From Punica granatum (Eukaryota > Streptophyta > Magnoliopsida > Myrtales > Lythraceae), in contig NC_045129.1 of NCBI RefSeq assembly GCF_007655135.1, positions 19,008,274 through 19,072,273 of the forward strand: a stretch of DNA of 64,000 nucleotides. Direction: 5' to 3'. The translations under genes and the position numbers were made by a program. Shown piece by piece: positions 1-11,691 of this stretch (its first letter is position 1; every line of letters starts with the position of its first letter). Under the pieces are notes generated by a model. It was not told the origin of the DNA and searched no databases. It saw nothing but the letters and a program-made list of their open reading frames with translations.

Positions 1-603
1 GGATTGGTTGGCGCGAATTTCGTGCACCGACGGTTCATTTAAAGGGTCTCTGGCTACGTTTCTATGCAAAAATGGGCTTTTTCTCCGGGTCGGGATCAAC
101 TCGGGAGACCAAGACGAACTCCGAAAGGCAGTCTGAAACTTGTTCCTTGGTCCTGGTGGTTCTTGGGTGTGTGCAGGCTTGTTTCCGGGTGCCCTTTATT
201 TGTTCGTGAATTGAGCCTCTCGGGGGCCTCGTCAGGAAGGCGTTTGTGAATATTCAGGAGTGCCCCGGCTTAAGCAGGGTGATTCTGAAGTGTACCCGGA
301 TGTGCCATCGGTCACTTTGGCATCAAGAGGGATTTTTAGAGTCCCATATTGGGCACCTTTCGGTGCTTCGGTGACTCGGTGATGAATAGTGCCACAGTGC
401 CAGCTCCGTCGTTTTCGAGATTCCTTGTTTGTCAGTTCTTCTGATGGCTCTCCTCTGCCTTTCTTGGTGGACCATGCTTTTCTTCCACGATCCACGACTC
501 TGTGCCCGCCTATTTGCCTCTAGTTTCCCGATGGTGAATAGTGTCCCGAGCTTTGGTCGGAAGTCCTCCGTTGGAGCCGGTGGACCAAAATGGGGTGTTG
601 ACA
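1..603 (-). repeat. 3' LTR of element C (partial, start of LTR only)
   Basis: The right end reads as the reverse complement of TGTCAACACCCCATTTTGG, the family LTR start with one change, and directly abuts the PPT. The segment aligns along its length with 9980-10456 and with the first 600 bp of LTR E (from 30651). Unlike C's 5' LTR, it keeps the U3 sequence beyond the point homologous to 10017. Confidence 0.85.
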
Positions 604-617
604 GCTTGCCCCTCTTT
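604..617 (-). other. Polypurine tract of element C
   Basis: The minus strand reads AAAGAGGGGCAAGC immediately before the LTR start. The same string precedes the 3' LTRs of A (16433-16446) and F (58112-58125), where it would prime plus-strand DNA synthesis. Confidence 0.8.
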
Positions 618-2560
618 GATTGTGTGCTCGATTAGAGGAGGTAACCAAAGATCATGAGAAGCACCCTTTTTGGTCTCGGCGACCGCTTCTGTCGTCATTC
701 TCCGTGATAGCTCGCCCCTCCTGTCATAAGATAGTAGCCTGATTGGGATTTGGAGGATGTGAAGTGGTGGGTGAAGGGCCGAAGCCCGCGGAAAGCTGTA
801 AGGTGCGAGGCCGAAGCCCGCGGAAAGCAGTAAAGCGCCAGGCCGAAGCCCGTGGAAAGCAGTAAAGGGCGAGGCCGAAGCCCGTGGAAAGCAGTAAAGT
901 GCGAGGCCCAAGCCCGTGGAAAGCAGTAAAGTGCGAGGCCGAAGCCCGTGGAAAGCAGTAAAGCGCGAGGCCGAAGCCCATGGAAAGCAGTAAAGTGCCT
1001 AGAGTATAGGGAAGGTAGGGGTGAGGATCGATGCTAGGTGACATCGCAAGGTGCTGGAAGAGGCGAATTGCTCGGTTCCGAGTCAAGATCATGCTTGGGC
1101 GACGTAGGATGCCACTTGTTTTATCTTTGAACCGGAGTCAAGTGGTCCCCCCCCATAGGGCCCTCCACTCGGCTCGAGGTTGCGATCTACTGCATGAGTC
1201 AATCGCGTGTCCGTCAAGGAGGAGATGCCCCTTGGGGTTCCATGCGTATCTGCAGAGAAGAGCATAACTCTTCGTTAGCCATGTGGACAGTGGTGCGCGC
1301 CAAGTGTACAGGGTTGATGCTGTCCCAAAGGTGTTGATCTGCTGTAGATTGGCGTTGCTGCTGCGATGAAGTTGCTTCGTCGATCCTTTGCCCTTGGGGT
1401 GGCGGTGTGTTTGATCTGCCGGAAGCCGGCTTTGCTGCTGGGGCGGTTACTCATTGCTCTGCCGGATGTCAGCTCTGTCGCAGTGGCGATTGTAGTTCGC
1501 TAGGGATGCCCGGTCGTGCGATGAGGGACTCGAACTCTGGGGTAGAGTGCCTACGTATCCCGAGGAGTCGGGAATCAGAGTCTGTCGTAGTTCCCGCGTT
1601 TGTTGTACTTGTGATCCTGACATCAATAATAAGTCATGGGGGTTACTAACACCGTGTAAGCGCGGGTAAAAAGATGTCTTTGAGACGCATGCTCTTCAGT
1701 TTCGGGTCGCCTGAGCGACCCGCAAAGAGTTTTTGTTTTAGCGATGCGAATGGGATCCCGCTTTCAGAGGCCTCGATGCAAGGCCTCCGGGGCTCCTGTT
1801 GGCCTTACATGGGCATATCGAGATGTTCTCAAAGGTGCCCAAGCGGCTCTATCGGTTGTTCGACGCGCCCGTGAACTTAGGACCATTCTCATCAGGGTAC
1901 CGTAGGGCGGCTGCATTTGTAACCCGCATGTGGAATTTTGTTCAAATTTGGTCAGACCTCGGTCTAGTCATTTTCAGAGTGTTATGACTAGACTCCCTGA
2001 AAGAAATGTCTAGGATTTTGGCTTTGTGGTAGCCGATTGAAGGGCGGCTGTGACCCATTTTGGAGTTGTGCAATGACAAAGAGAAAAGAGAAAGCTTAGG
2101 GAGCACGTTGCCCAAGGCTAAAAGGATATACGGGTTCACGCTTGCCGTGAGATGTACCCCCTTCTCTTTCGTCCTTCGGTTGGTGTTGGCTGTCTTGAAC
2201 TGTTTGGATTGCGTGCTTGGTCGCCCGCTGTGCTTGAAGAAGAATCCGCCTTGGACGGTTGAGTTCGGTAAGAGAGCCGATCGGGGATCGTGTTGGAGTA
2301 GATAACCTGGTCATTTCCCTTGGGGATCCCTGGTCCACGCAGTATGCGAAGGCCCAGGGTGACTGTTTTGTTTATCTTTCATTTTACTCTCCTTTTGCTA
2401 CGGTCACCCGCCTCGGGGTCGTACCTCTCAACCTAAAGGGGATGAGCTCTCCTTTTGCCACGACCGCCCGCCTCAGGATTTTCAGTCGTGCCTCTCTCCT
2501 GCCCTAGTTTTTGCCTAGGTCGCCTCGACCTAGCGGGCTCGATTTTTTTGTCTCACGAGT
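618..2560 (-). other. 3' UTR of element C
   Basis: Non-coding. On the minus strand it aligns in blocks with the F 3' UTR (about 56800-58110). It includes the stretch shared with 14690-14800 of element A (matched here at about 1150-1260) and, at 2400-2540, two degenerate copies of the CTAGGTCG/CGGCCTAG hairpin motif. Short open frames here are not conserved in the homologous regions of A and F. Confidence 0.7.
775..1000 (-). repeat. 32-bp tandem repeat, about 7 copies, in C 3' UTR
   Basis: The GAAGCCC core recurs at 781, 813, 845, 877, 909, 941 and 973, an exact 32-bp period with a few substitutions per unit. The same unit occurs in opposite orientation about 9 times in the F 3' UTR (57676-57955). 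Confidence 0.9.
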
Positions 2561-4105
2561 TTGCAAGGGCGAAGGGTTCGAAGGAGTCAACTTCCAAATG
2601 CGTTACGTTCTGTCTCCGTCGAGGAGTTGCGTCTGCTGCTCCCCCTTTTTGTCGGGGTTTGTTGATTTCTTCTTCAAATTGGCTGTGCCGGAGTTTTATA
2701 TCTCGGCGGTGCCTTGTTTTGTTCATTGGCGGGTTTTTCCCGCATCTTTTCTCTCTCTCTTCATTGGCAGGTTTTTCCCGCTTCTTTTCGCTCTATTTTT
2801 TCTTGCAGCTGGGGTCTGTATTGTGCCCCTTGTATTCGTTTGAAACTCCTCGACTTTGCATCACCGAGGCTGCTTTTGTTTGCTTCGCCCCATGGAGACT
2901 TGATGTACTTTGTTGTCCTAGCCCAATTTTGTGATGGTTGGTTTTCTCAGAAGTCTGATTCTTGTGCACTCGAAAGCCGAACTTCGCGTCTTTTGTCCTT
3001 GCAAACTTTACAAGTCCTTTCCCCTATTGTCTAAAAAGAAAACAAAATTGCCCCAGGAGTGTGGGTGACCAAGGTTGCTTCGCATGAATGTTGGACGGGG
3101 ATGCCCCGGTCTTTGTGATTTGTGTCGGGCGTCTTGTGCGATCGCCGCTCCCGATTGTGCATTGTCTCTCCCGTGGAGGGTGCCCTTTGGATGATAGGCA
3201 CCCTTGAAGCCGAATGTGTCCTACCTCGGGACTTGTCGTTGCATGTTGTCCGGTGATAGGTGTGCAGTGGGGAAGGCCTAATTTGCCCCGGGGTGTCGCT
3301 CGATCTTGGTGGAGATGCACTCGTCGAGGTTGAACGGTTCGTTCGATTGTCTCTGTCTTCGGCTTCGTGGGGGGTACATATTCGTCGGAAACCTCCCTCG
3401 TCGAAGTATGAGGGAAGGGTCCGAGAGGAATTCTCAGGGAGATGTGAACCCGTGTATCGTTCTTTGCCTGTGACCGGCATGTCCCTGTGAGAGATGACAA
3501 AGAAGACGATGTATTAGGTGATTGATCGATGGAATATGCGGTAAGAAATGTGGAGTGGACCCATAGGAAAATCCCTTTGTCCAACGTACGACCCATGGGG
3601 TGCCGCGCGTGGAGGACACTCAATTCCGAGATCTAGTCATCGCCACCCTGGAGTGGGCAGACCGTGGCTAGGGGCCACATAGGTGTACTTTCCCCGATTG
3701 CGGGTTGGCATGCGCAGCCGTCCTAGGGAAGGCTCGAGGAGCCGGATCCCATGAGGACAGACGAATTGAACAATTCCGACAGAACCAACAGGGCATCTTC
3801 GGGGCTGTCCTAGTGCGCCCGTGAAGGGTTCGTTCATGCCGGGAGCTTGTTTGGGAATGCATATAAATAAATGTAAAAGAGAATTTAGGGAAGAGTGCAT
3901 GTTGCCCTAGTGGCTGGTTGATGGCCATAGTGGAGGGTGGGCATGGATCATTCTCCGGTCGGAGATGTGACCGTGCTAGTGACTTTCGCGGCGGGTGAGC
4001 AGGGCCATGCTCTGTTCGTCGGAGCTGTTGCCTGTGATCTTTTGCAGTTGAAGGATTAGACTTACTTCTCGGAGTATCGCTTGGATGAATTTGGATCCAA
4101 GTCGA
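2561..4105. other. Internal region of element C without recognisable content
   Basis: I see no gag or pol motif, structural RNA or clear homology to other parts of the window. It contains minus-strand open frames of up to 199 codons (3024-3623), but their composition is basic, Ser/Thr/Pro-rich and unlike any family I know. It occupies the place where relatives carry gag-pol. Confidence 0.4.
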
Positions 4106-4109
4106 TTTT

Positions 4110-4525
4110 GGATTTCAGATGAGCCTGAAAGCAGTAAATGCGAGGTGTCAAAACCTAAAAGCAGTAAATGCGGGGCCGGAGCCCAAAAGCAGTAAATACT
4201 GGGTCGGGGCCTGAAAGCATTAAATGTAGGACCAAGGCCCGAAAGCAGTAAATGCAGGACCGAGGCCCGATGCGGGGTCGAAGCCCGAAAGTGGGGCCGA
4301 AGCCCAAGAGTGGGACCGAAGCCCAATGCAGGGCCGAAACCCAAAAGTAAATGCAGGGCCGGAGGCCGATGTAAGGTCGAAGCCTAATGCAGTAAATGCG
4401 GGGCCGGAGCCCGATGCGGGGCCGAAGCCCAATGCAGTAAATGCGGGGCCAAAGCCCGATGCAGGGCTGAAGCCCAATGCGGGGCCAAAGCCCGATGCCA
4501 TAAATGCGGGGTTGATAGGAAAGTG
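4110..4525 (-). repeat. Degenerate tandem array related to the 32-bp unit
   Basis: Short units built from AGCAGTAAATGC, GGGGCCGAAGCCC and GATG recur with irregular spacing. The words AGCAGTAAA and GGCCGAAGCCC are shared with the regular 32-bp array at 775-1000, so this looks like an older, scrambled expansion of the same sequence. It produces several long but meaningless open frames rich in Ala/Gly/Pro/Phe on both strands. Confidence 0.75.
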
Positions 4526-5359
4526 CAAGAAATGCGAAAGCAAAGGTCAATGCTGAGGAATAGCGTGAGTCGCTGCGATCCGGTGACGTTGATTTGCTTG
4601 CGGTTTTGCTTTGTGGAGCAGGGATGGGGACTCAGTGTTGAAATCCCAAGGAGCTGGATGGATGGAAGACGTTTGTTGTCTCAATTGTGGTCGATCAGTA
4701 TTCATGCTGTCTTCTTATGTAGAATTTCCTACAATGGGAAAAGAAAACAATGAAGGAGCAAACTATATTCGCGATTTCATCGTGAGGGCATAGGGGATTG
4801 AACTAGCCTGGTAGGCGTCGTGCGAGCGCACTGAGAGACATGCACAAGGTGTGTCGAGGAAACGTGCATGGGCAAGGTAGGGGTGTGCTCGCACGACGAG
4901 GAAATGGCACGCTCAGTTGTGCTGATGGAAGCACCTGTAGCATAGAGGGACGTGTGCTCCGCCATGCAATGACATAATCGATTGCGCGGGATTAATGGGG
5001 AGTTAGTGTTGCTTGGATGGTTGGCCCTTGAGCTACTGATCATCTCGTCGTGGAGGAAGGGTGAGAACCATGAGATGTCCACCTGCAAAGGCGGTCACAA
5101 CTTTGTCTACCGTGTGGTAGTGTTAATTGTCGTGTAAAACAGTATATGGATAGGATGCATGCAATGCGTGAGTTTTCAAAAGCTAATGTTGTCGTTCACA
5201 TTGACTCGAAAGGTTCAAAGTACAATGCAAATTTTGTAAAATAGAGCCTTAAGCTGATTTGCCACCACACTCGGGGTTTGAGCGAGCGCGGCCTCGGAAA
5301 GCACCGGTTCTAGGTGAGGGCCTTGCGGAGACATCTATCCTAGAGTGCATGTGTGGGTC

Positions 5360-5515
5360 TTCATGAGGCCCTTTCCTAGACCTCTCCAAGGCGGCGTTCA
5401 CTCAAACGAGCTCCTGATCGTGTCTCTGTAGCTTGTCGCGGGTTTGGAAGAGCTCCCTCCAAGTTGTGGTTGGCCGACGAGTTCCTTATCTTTCAGCAAC
5501 CTCTCGGTAATCGAA
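5360..5515 (-). pseudogene. Relic of ORF1 coiled-coil tail in element C
   Basis: One minus-strand frame encodes a charged Leu/Arg/Glu-rich stretch ending in an LERSRK-type motif. It resembles in place and style the coiled-coil C-terminus of F ORF1 (about 48850-49045). It is interrupted by in-frame stops and has no DUF7745 part upstream. The sequence between it and about 4900 also resembles the short ORF1-gag spacer of F (49296-49390). I infer that C descends from an ORF1-bearing element that lost gag-pol, but the similarity is short and weak. Confidence 0.4.
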
Positions 5516-5689
5516 CCTAGTATTGGTGAGGTCGATCATGCTGTCCCAGAGTATACGCCATCTGCATTTCGTGGCGGGTCGGTGAGGTCCTTGTGTGTTG
5601 GTGGACTCTGTCGAGGCGCGGGCAGGAGGCCGAGCGAGGCGTCCCTTGCCAAGACGATAAGAAAATCTAGTTAGGACTTGTCAACATGA

Positions 5690-6215
5690 ATGACATCCTA
5701 ATTTTTGAAAATTGCATGATGCATGAGTGCAAAGAGAGTAAATGCCCACGGCTTAATAGAAATTACATGTACATCTCTCTTGAAATGGAAAAGACTCAAA
5801 TGGCTCGCAGGCCGACTCGATGGACTGTTGTCGGAGTCGGGTTGAAGGCTTGCATGGAGGCATAACACGATGCATGGTTTGGTGCTATAGGGACCGTGCT
5901 ATCTATGGATGGGGGCTCCCGACTCGAGGGTGTGAATTCCTTGAAATCGAGCGAGGATCTTTGGGGACCGGTTCGGTGGCATAGCCGACTCGATCCGTTC
6001 CCTTACTCGGAACCTCTGACTAACATAGCTTCCTACTTTGGCGCCCGTGGGATTTCGGACGAGGTACCTAAAGCTAGCATGATATGCAATGCATGCATGA
6101 AATAAATGTGCGTAAGTAGATAAGCGGTAAACGACGGAAAGCAGTACATAAACAAGCAAGCAAGCAAACGGATTGAGCCCAAACCCTCTTGATGTCCCCA
6201 GTGGAGTCGCCAAGC
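5690..6215 (-). other. 5' leader of element C with PBS at 6195-6212
   Basis: The reverse complement contains TGGCGACTCCACTGGGGA (6212-6195), three bases after the LTR end, identical to the PBS of F and D. Downstream leader sequence around 5880-6060 matches F 47140-47330 and D 23150-23310. The PBS looks functional by sequence. Confidence 0.85.
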
Positions 6216-6538
6216 TGTGCGCACCCGAATTTCATCTCGTCGGGGCACGCAAGCGCGAAGCCTATGCAACGCGGCTTGGGAGTATCCACCTTCCCGTGGG
6301 GATGCGCGACGGACACGCGTGAGAAGGAGTCGCCACTTACTGTTTACGACCCGTAGGTCGAGGGCCGTTGAGTCGCCCGGGTCTAGGGGTACGGGGTACA
6401 CCTAAATGCTAAGGTAATGGTCGTACGGAACCGGAAATTCCGAATTCGGGGGTTCTATTACGTGCGGGCCTATATCCCGCACGCCCTTTCGGTACTCTAG
6501 CTTGCTAGGCTTTCCATTTTGTTTATTTACCGCGTGAT

Positions 6539-6751
6539 TTAGAGTTGCGCTCGACTCGCTCGTTTTGACACCATAAATTCGATGAATTGATCAAGTTGGG
6601 CCAAGAGTCCGAAAGATGAGTAGGCTTGTGCATCGAGGAGTCGGTTCACTATCTTAGCGTTACAGTTCATCGAATCGTGATGGTCGATTCCCTGCGTGAA
6701 CCGAAACCACGAGTATCCAAGCTTACTCACCCTTTGGTGGCGATAGACCAA
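6539..6751 (-). other. Conserved small open frame in LTR (copy in C)
   Basis: A 70-codon frame near the LTR 3' end, with its stop just before the AATAAA. Frames of nearly the same length and sequence occur in E (35622-35843), F 5' LTR (46431-46643), F 3' LTR (62598-62810), A (20918-21295, longer) and D (24170-23799). The copy in B is broken. No known domain is recognised; translation is not shown. Confidence 0.35.
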
Positions 6752-8929
6752 CTTAACCGATTTAGCACTCGGACCTCTCGCTCACCGATCGGGGATCCTT
6801 ACAAGGAGATGAATGAACATACAAATAGAATCCTCACAATGTTCTCTCGAACAATTACAAAGTATAACCGAATAAGTAAATGGATCCCGATCGGTTTGCA
6901 TTGGGCCACTATTCCGCTTCGGCTCACCGTGTATTTTGAATAACCGATAAGTGAATTAAGGCAACGCGGGCTCAAGGAGCCGGGGGTTGGGTCCGATCGA
7001 TCCAACGGTTTGCAGGAGAATCGGTTGATTCCCACTGTAACCGTTGGGCCGATCGAGCTCCCGGGTGATATCTAGATCCGTTTCACGCGCCCAATCCAAA
7101 TTGCCTTCCACATAGGCCGTGTTCGGAGTGTAATGGTGAATCGAAGCTAGATCCCATTCCGCACTCGGGTTGCACGCGCTCGGTGAATTAGGAGGCGTTG
7201 GACCTCGTGTTCGGTGGTTTGGGGTATTGGACCCCGTGTAACACGTAACCTATGGGCTTGGGCCCGAATCGTGACAAATCAGCAAAAGCAAGAATAAAAC
7301 AGAAGAAAATTGATAAAACTGATGAAATACAGACAACAACTGATAAGATCGGTGAATACAGACGAGTTGTGTATTAGGCCGAATGTACATGATTTAATCA
7401 GTTATTAACCGGGGTTGATTAGCAAACAATGTATCTAACCTAGGCAAACATAGATGGTGGATTAGAATAGGGTTCTAAGCCAATTACATGTGTGTGTTTG
7501 TTTTGAGACTCTTATTCAGTGAGGTGACACTGCGGTTTCCCCGAATTAGCCAAACTCGTGTTTTGACTCTAGGTTGGAATCTATCATTCCGCTTATCCAT
7601 TATCTAATGTTTGATTAAGCCAAATGCATGATTAATCCGGTTTTTCGTGTTTTGTAACTGAAATAAAATGTTCACCACCGAATCTATGATAGGAAGATAG
7701 AAACACCGAAAGTGAACAGAATGGGTCGTGCGAATGAAACTCGCACCCGAACGGGTTGCCCTTTTCTTTCATAGATCGAAGTGTTTCCAACTCCCTAACG
7801 CCTAGGGTATCGGTGAATCACGGAATGACGATTATGCCCTTGGATGATAAAATTGCAATGTTCGTGTATAAATTGGAGATCGCGTCACACGAAGAAGTCC
7901 AAGGACTTGCACGTCTTGACTCGAGCCGCCTCAAATCGGGCCCGGACTCGAGTCATAGCACGCGAGTACTCGTTAGACGTCTATTCTATTCGTGTTACGT
8001 GTCTCGGTGTTTTGAAATTGTGAGCTTTTAATGGAAAAGGGCATTCTCGCCGTTCCGTAAATCATCGATGCGCTTATGAATTAATAATCAATTTGCCCAA
8101 TTGTTTAGTCCAAGTGTTTTAATTAGCCGAATGATACGTCCTGTTTGAGCCGTTTGTGGGATTGGTTTAATGAGTGAGACCTCAAACCTCAATTGTTATG
8201 GATCAAGGAAATGATTGTTCGATATTAACGTATCTAGCATATGAATTAACATGAAACCAACGATTAAATGAAAATTGTGATTACAATCAATTCCAAGAAT
8301 CGGTTTTGACCATTTCTTGCATGCATAAAACATCAAACACGATGATAACGTACATTTTTTACATAGCCGGTGCCGCCATGATCTTAGGAAGGCAATTAAG
8401 CATACAAACAAGCACAAACACGATATTTAGAGGAATCGATAAAATGGCACCGACTCATGGAAAGCGAAAAATGTAAAAACTCGGGAAACGATTTGAGTCG
8501 GGGAAAGGAGGCCATCCATGGCCCGAGGAAGCTAAGAGGGGCTCTCGGCCACCTCCCTTGGGGTGAGGCCGAGAGGTTCCTTTGGCTTGATCGAGCCAAC
8601 GAGGTCTCCTCGACTCCGATTCAAACTATTTCCCGACATGCTAGCACTATATACGATGAATACATGCATAATACGATGTAAAAGACACAAAAAACATGAA
8701 CTTGCATGCGAATCGGTCATGGACCTCCTTATCTCCCCACAAACACAAAGAAAACGTAAAAGTCCTAATTTCTCTAAGTGGGGAATGATTATACCTATCC
8801 CAGGGATGCGGGAAAAGTCGAGGAAAGTCAGAAAAACGGCTTCGGGAAGTCGATTCTGCCCCCTGGAACGAACAGACCCGAGTCAGTGAAGTCAGGTCGG
8901 CGACAGACCCGACTGGCAGTCCGGCTTGT

Positions 8930-9690
8930 CGGGGCTGTACCGGTTGATCGGGATGGAATTTTCGCGCGGGGCCAGTTTCGTTGGACTCCCAAGAGACTAA
9001 GGATCGTGCCTGTGGTAGTTTTGGAAGGATAGTATGCGTAGATTTTCTGGAAATCGAAAACAAAGTCGGTTTAGCCAGCAGAAAACAGAACCGACTGGGC
9101 GGAACTGACCCGACTGGGCAGGTCAGAAAGAAATGGCTGTCCCGGGGGCTCCCGGTGGTATTTTGCTGCAAGGTCAGCGGCATTGGACTCCTAACTCACT
9201 GAGGATCATGCCTGCGTGGTTTCAGAATGAGAGCATGCGTATATTTTCCGGAAATCAAAAACAAAGTCGGGTTAGTAATAAAAAGACAGATCCAGTCGGG
9301 ACAAACAGACCCGATTGGCACCCGGTAAAGAAAAGGCTCTACAGGAGGCTCCCGGTGGTCTTTTGTTGCAAGGTCGGTGGCATTGGACTCCTAACTGAGT
9401 GAGGAACACGGTGATAGGTGGCTCGTAGCGAGATTCAACCCGAGCTGACCTGTACGTTCCTGCGAAGTTCGGGTTAGAAAAGACGACCAGAGGAACAAAC
9501 CCGACTGGCACCCGATGAAGAAACGACTCTACGGGAGGCTCCCGGTGGCCTTTTGGTGCAAGATCGGTGGCATTGGACTCCTAACTGACTGAGGATCATG
9601 TCTGCAGTGGTTTCGTGAAGATTAGACATGTTGATTTTCTTGAGAGATGCAAAGAAAACCGGTAAAAACTGGAAAAAATCTGTGAAGGGA
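8930..9690 (-). repeat. About 195-bp tandem repeat, 4 units, inside C 5' LTR
   Basis: The core TTGGACTCC recurs at about 8978, 9183, 9383 and 9573, each followed by a related AAGA/AACTNA...GAGGATC block. LTR E has three units (about 32930-33390); LTRs A, D and F have one (for example around 18345, 26555 and 60015). Units also contain CCCGACTGG words repeated several times. Confidence 0.8.
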
Positions 9691-10456
9691 GAAAAGAGAG
9701 AAACGGCGGTGGTGCGCGGTTGAGCGGCTCTCGGCATGCGACCACCTTGTCACGGGGGAGAGTGAGGGTCATGAGGAACCCCTAGGAAATGATGGCACGA
9801 CTCGCCATAGTCGTGAGGTAGTGGAAATGTCCGGGAAGCCCGGGAAGCCGTGAAAACACCTACGGAACCCGGTTCTGGACAGAGCTGGTTCGGGCTGCTG
9901 GGAGCTTCAAATCGCAAAACTAACACCGGAAATGGACTCGGGAGGTCGAATACATGTGGGATATGTATTTTGTTTGAGGCTCGGATGAGTTGGGAGGGAA
10001 GAACTCTCCTAGAAACCGGGTGTGTGCAGGCTTGTTTCCGGGTGCCGTTTATCTGTTCGTGAATTGAGCCTCTCGGGGGCCTCGTCAAGAAGGCATCTAA
10101 GAATATTCAGGAGTGCCCCGGCTTAAGCAGGGTGCTTCTGAAGTGTGCCCGGATGTGCCATCGGTCACTTTGGCATCAAGAGGGATTTTTAGAGTCTCAT
10201 ATTGGGCACCTTTCGGTGCTTTGGTGACTCGGTGATGAATAGTGCCACAGTGCCAGCTCCGTCGTTTTCGAGATTCCTTGTTTGTCTGTTCTTCCGATGG
10301 CTCTCCTCTGCCTTTCTCGGTGGACCATGCTTTTCTTCCACGATCCATGACTCTGTGCCCGCCTATTTGCCTCCAGTTTCCCGATGGTGAATAGTGTCCC
10401 GAGCTTTGGTCGGAAGTCCTACGTTGGAGCCGGTGGACCAAAATGGGGTGCTGACA

Positions 10457-11686
10457 GCCTAGGATAGATACATTGTTTGTTAATCAACCTCGGTTAATAA
10501 CTGATTAAATCACGTACACTCGATTTAATACACCACTTGTCTGTATTCATCTCTATTTATCTGTTGTTGTCTGTTTCTCGTCAAGTTTTATCATGTTTCT
10601 TCTGTTTTCCATTTGCCTTTGTTAATTTATTGCGGGTGGGGCCCGAACCCATAGGTTACGTGTTGCACGGGGTCCAACACCCCAAACCACCGAACACGAG
10701 GTCCAACACCTCCTAACTCACTGAGCGCGTGCAACCCGAGTGCGGAATGAGATCTAGCCCCGATTCACCATCATACTCCAAATATGGCCTATGTGGAAGG
10801 CAATTTGGATTGGATGTGTGAAACGGGTTTAGATATCACCCGGGAACTCGATAGGTCCAACGGTTACAGTGGGAATCAACCGGTTCTCCTGCAAACCGTT
10901 GGATCGATCGGACCCCACTCCCGGCTCCTTGAGCCCGCATCGCCTTAATTTACTTATCGGTTATTCAAAACACACGGTGAGCCGGAACGGAATATTGGCC
11001 CAACGTAAACCGATCGGGATCCATTTACTTATTCAGTTATACTTTGTAATCATTCGAGAGAACATTGTGAGAATTTTATTTGTATATTCACTCATTCACT
11101 TGTAAGGATCCCCGATCGGTGAGCGAGAGGTCCGAGTGTCGAATCGGTCAAGTTGGTCTATCATCACCAAGAGATGAGTAAACTTGAATAATCGTGGTCT
11201 CGGTTCGCGCAGGGAATTGACCATCATGGTTCGATGAACTGTAACGATAAGATAGCGAACCGATCCCTCGACGCACAAGCCTACTCACCTTTCGGGTTCT
11301 TGGCCCAACTCAATCAATTCACCGACTTTACGGTGTCAAAACGGGCGAGTCGAGTGCAACTCTAAATCACGCGGTAAATAAACAAAATGGCAAGCCTAGC
11401 AAGCTAGAGTACCGAAAGGGCGTGCGGGATATAGGCCCGCACGTAATAGAACCCCCGAATTCGAAATTTCCGGTTCCGTCTGACCATTGCCTTAGTATTT
11501 AGGTGTACCCCGTACCCCTAGACCCGGGCGACTCAACGGCCCTCGACCTACGGGTCGTAAACAGTAAGTGGCGACTCCTTCTCACGCGTGTCCGTCCTGC
11601 GCCCCCGGGAAGGTAGACACTCCCGAGCCGCGTTGCATAGGCTTCGCGCATGCGTGCCCCGACGAGATGAAATTCGGGTGCGCACA
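10457..11686 (+). repeat. 3' part of an LTR of element B
   Basis: Sequence from GCCTAGG onward is homologous to the last 1.2 kb of LTRs A, E and F, ending in the family terminus GGGTGCGCACA at 11686. Its left portion was displaced by insertion of C and lies outside the window. No PBS follows; pol sequence of A begins at once. I read it as the 3' LTR of an element inserted in A's pol, with predicted TSD TAGTT (11687-11691). Confidence 0.75.
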
Positions 11687-11691
11687 TAGTT

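Larger units (their letters stand above)
1..10456 (-). mobile_element. Element C: gag-pol-less Ogre/Tat-like LTR retrotransposon (left end outside window)
   Basis: On the minus strand the order is 5' LTR (10456 down to 6216), PBS (6212-6195), leader, a 5.6-kb internal region, PPT (617-604) and the first 603 bases of the 3' LTR, which runs out of the window. The two LTR segments match at roughly 95% by eye. The internal region holds a leader and 3' UTR homologous to those of element F, but no gag, protease, RT, RNase H or integrase. It therefore looks like a non-autonomous, LARD-like derivative that would need proteins from a relative. It sits inside the LTR of element B: the base after position 10456 resumes B's LTR sequence, and the predicted TSD is GCCTA (10457-10461), whose partner copy lies left of the window. 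Confidence 0.85.
6216..10456 (-). repeat. 5' LTR of element C (4241 bp, internally deleted)
   Basis: Bounded by TGTGCGCACC (reverse of the LTR end) at 6216 and TGCTGACA (reverse of the LTR start) at 10456. It is about 1.3 kb shorter than LTR E. The missing part lies at about 10017 and equals E 31092-32527, which includes the TATA box and upstream promoter. It carries four units of a roughly 195-bp repeat (8930-9690), a poly(A)-like AATAAA (minus, 6522-6527) and a conserved open frame (6539-6751). Confidence 0.85.

Noticed and set aside
3024..3623. 199-codon minus-strand open frame in element C
   Set aside because: No homologue elsewhere in the window, no recognisable motif, unusual composition; more likely chance in non-coding DNA.
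4155..4550. 131-codon minus-strand frame rich in Gly/Leu/Arg/Ile
   Set aside because: Translation of the degenerate GGGGCCGAAGCCC array.
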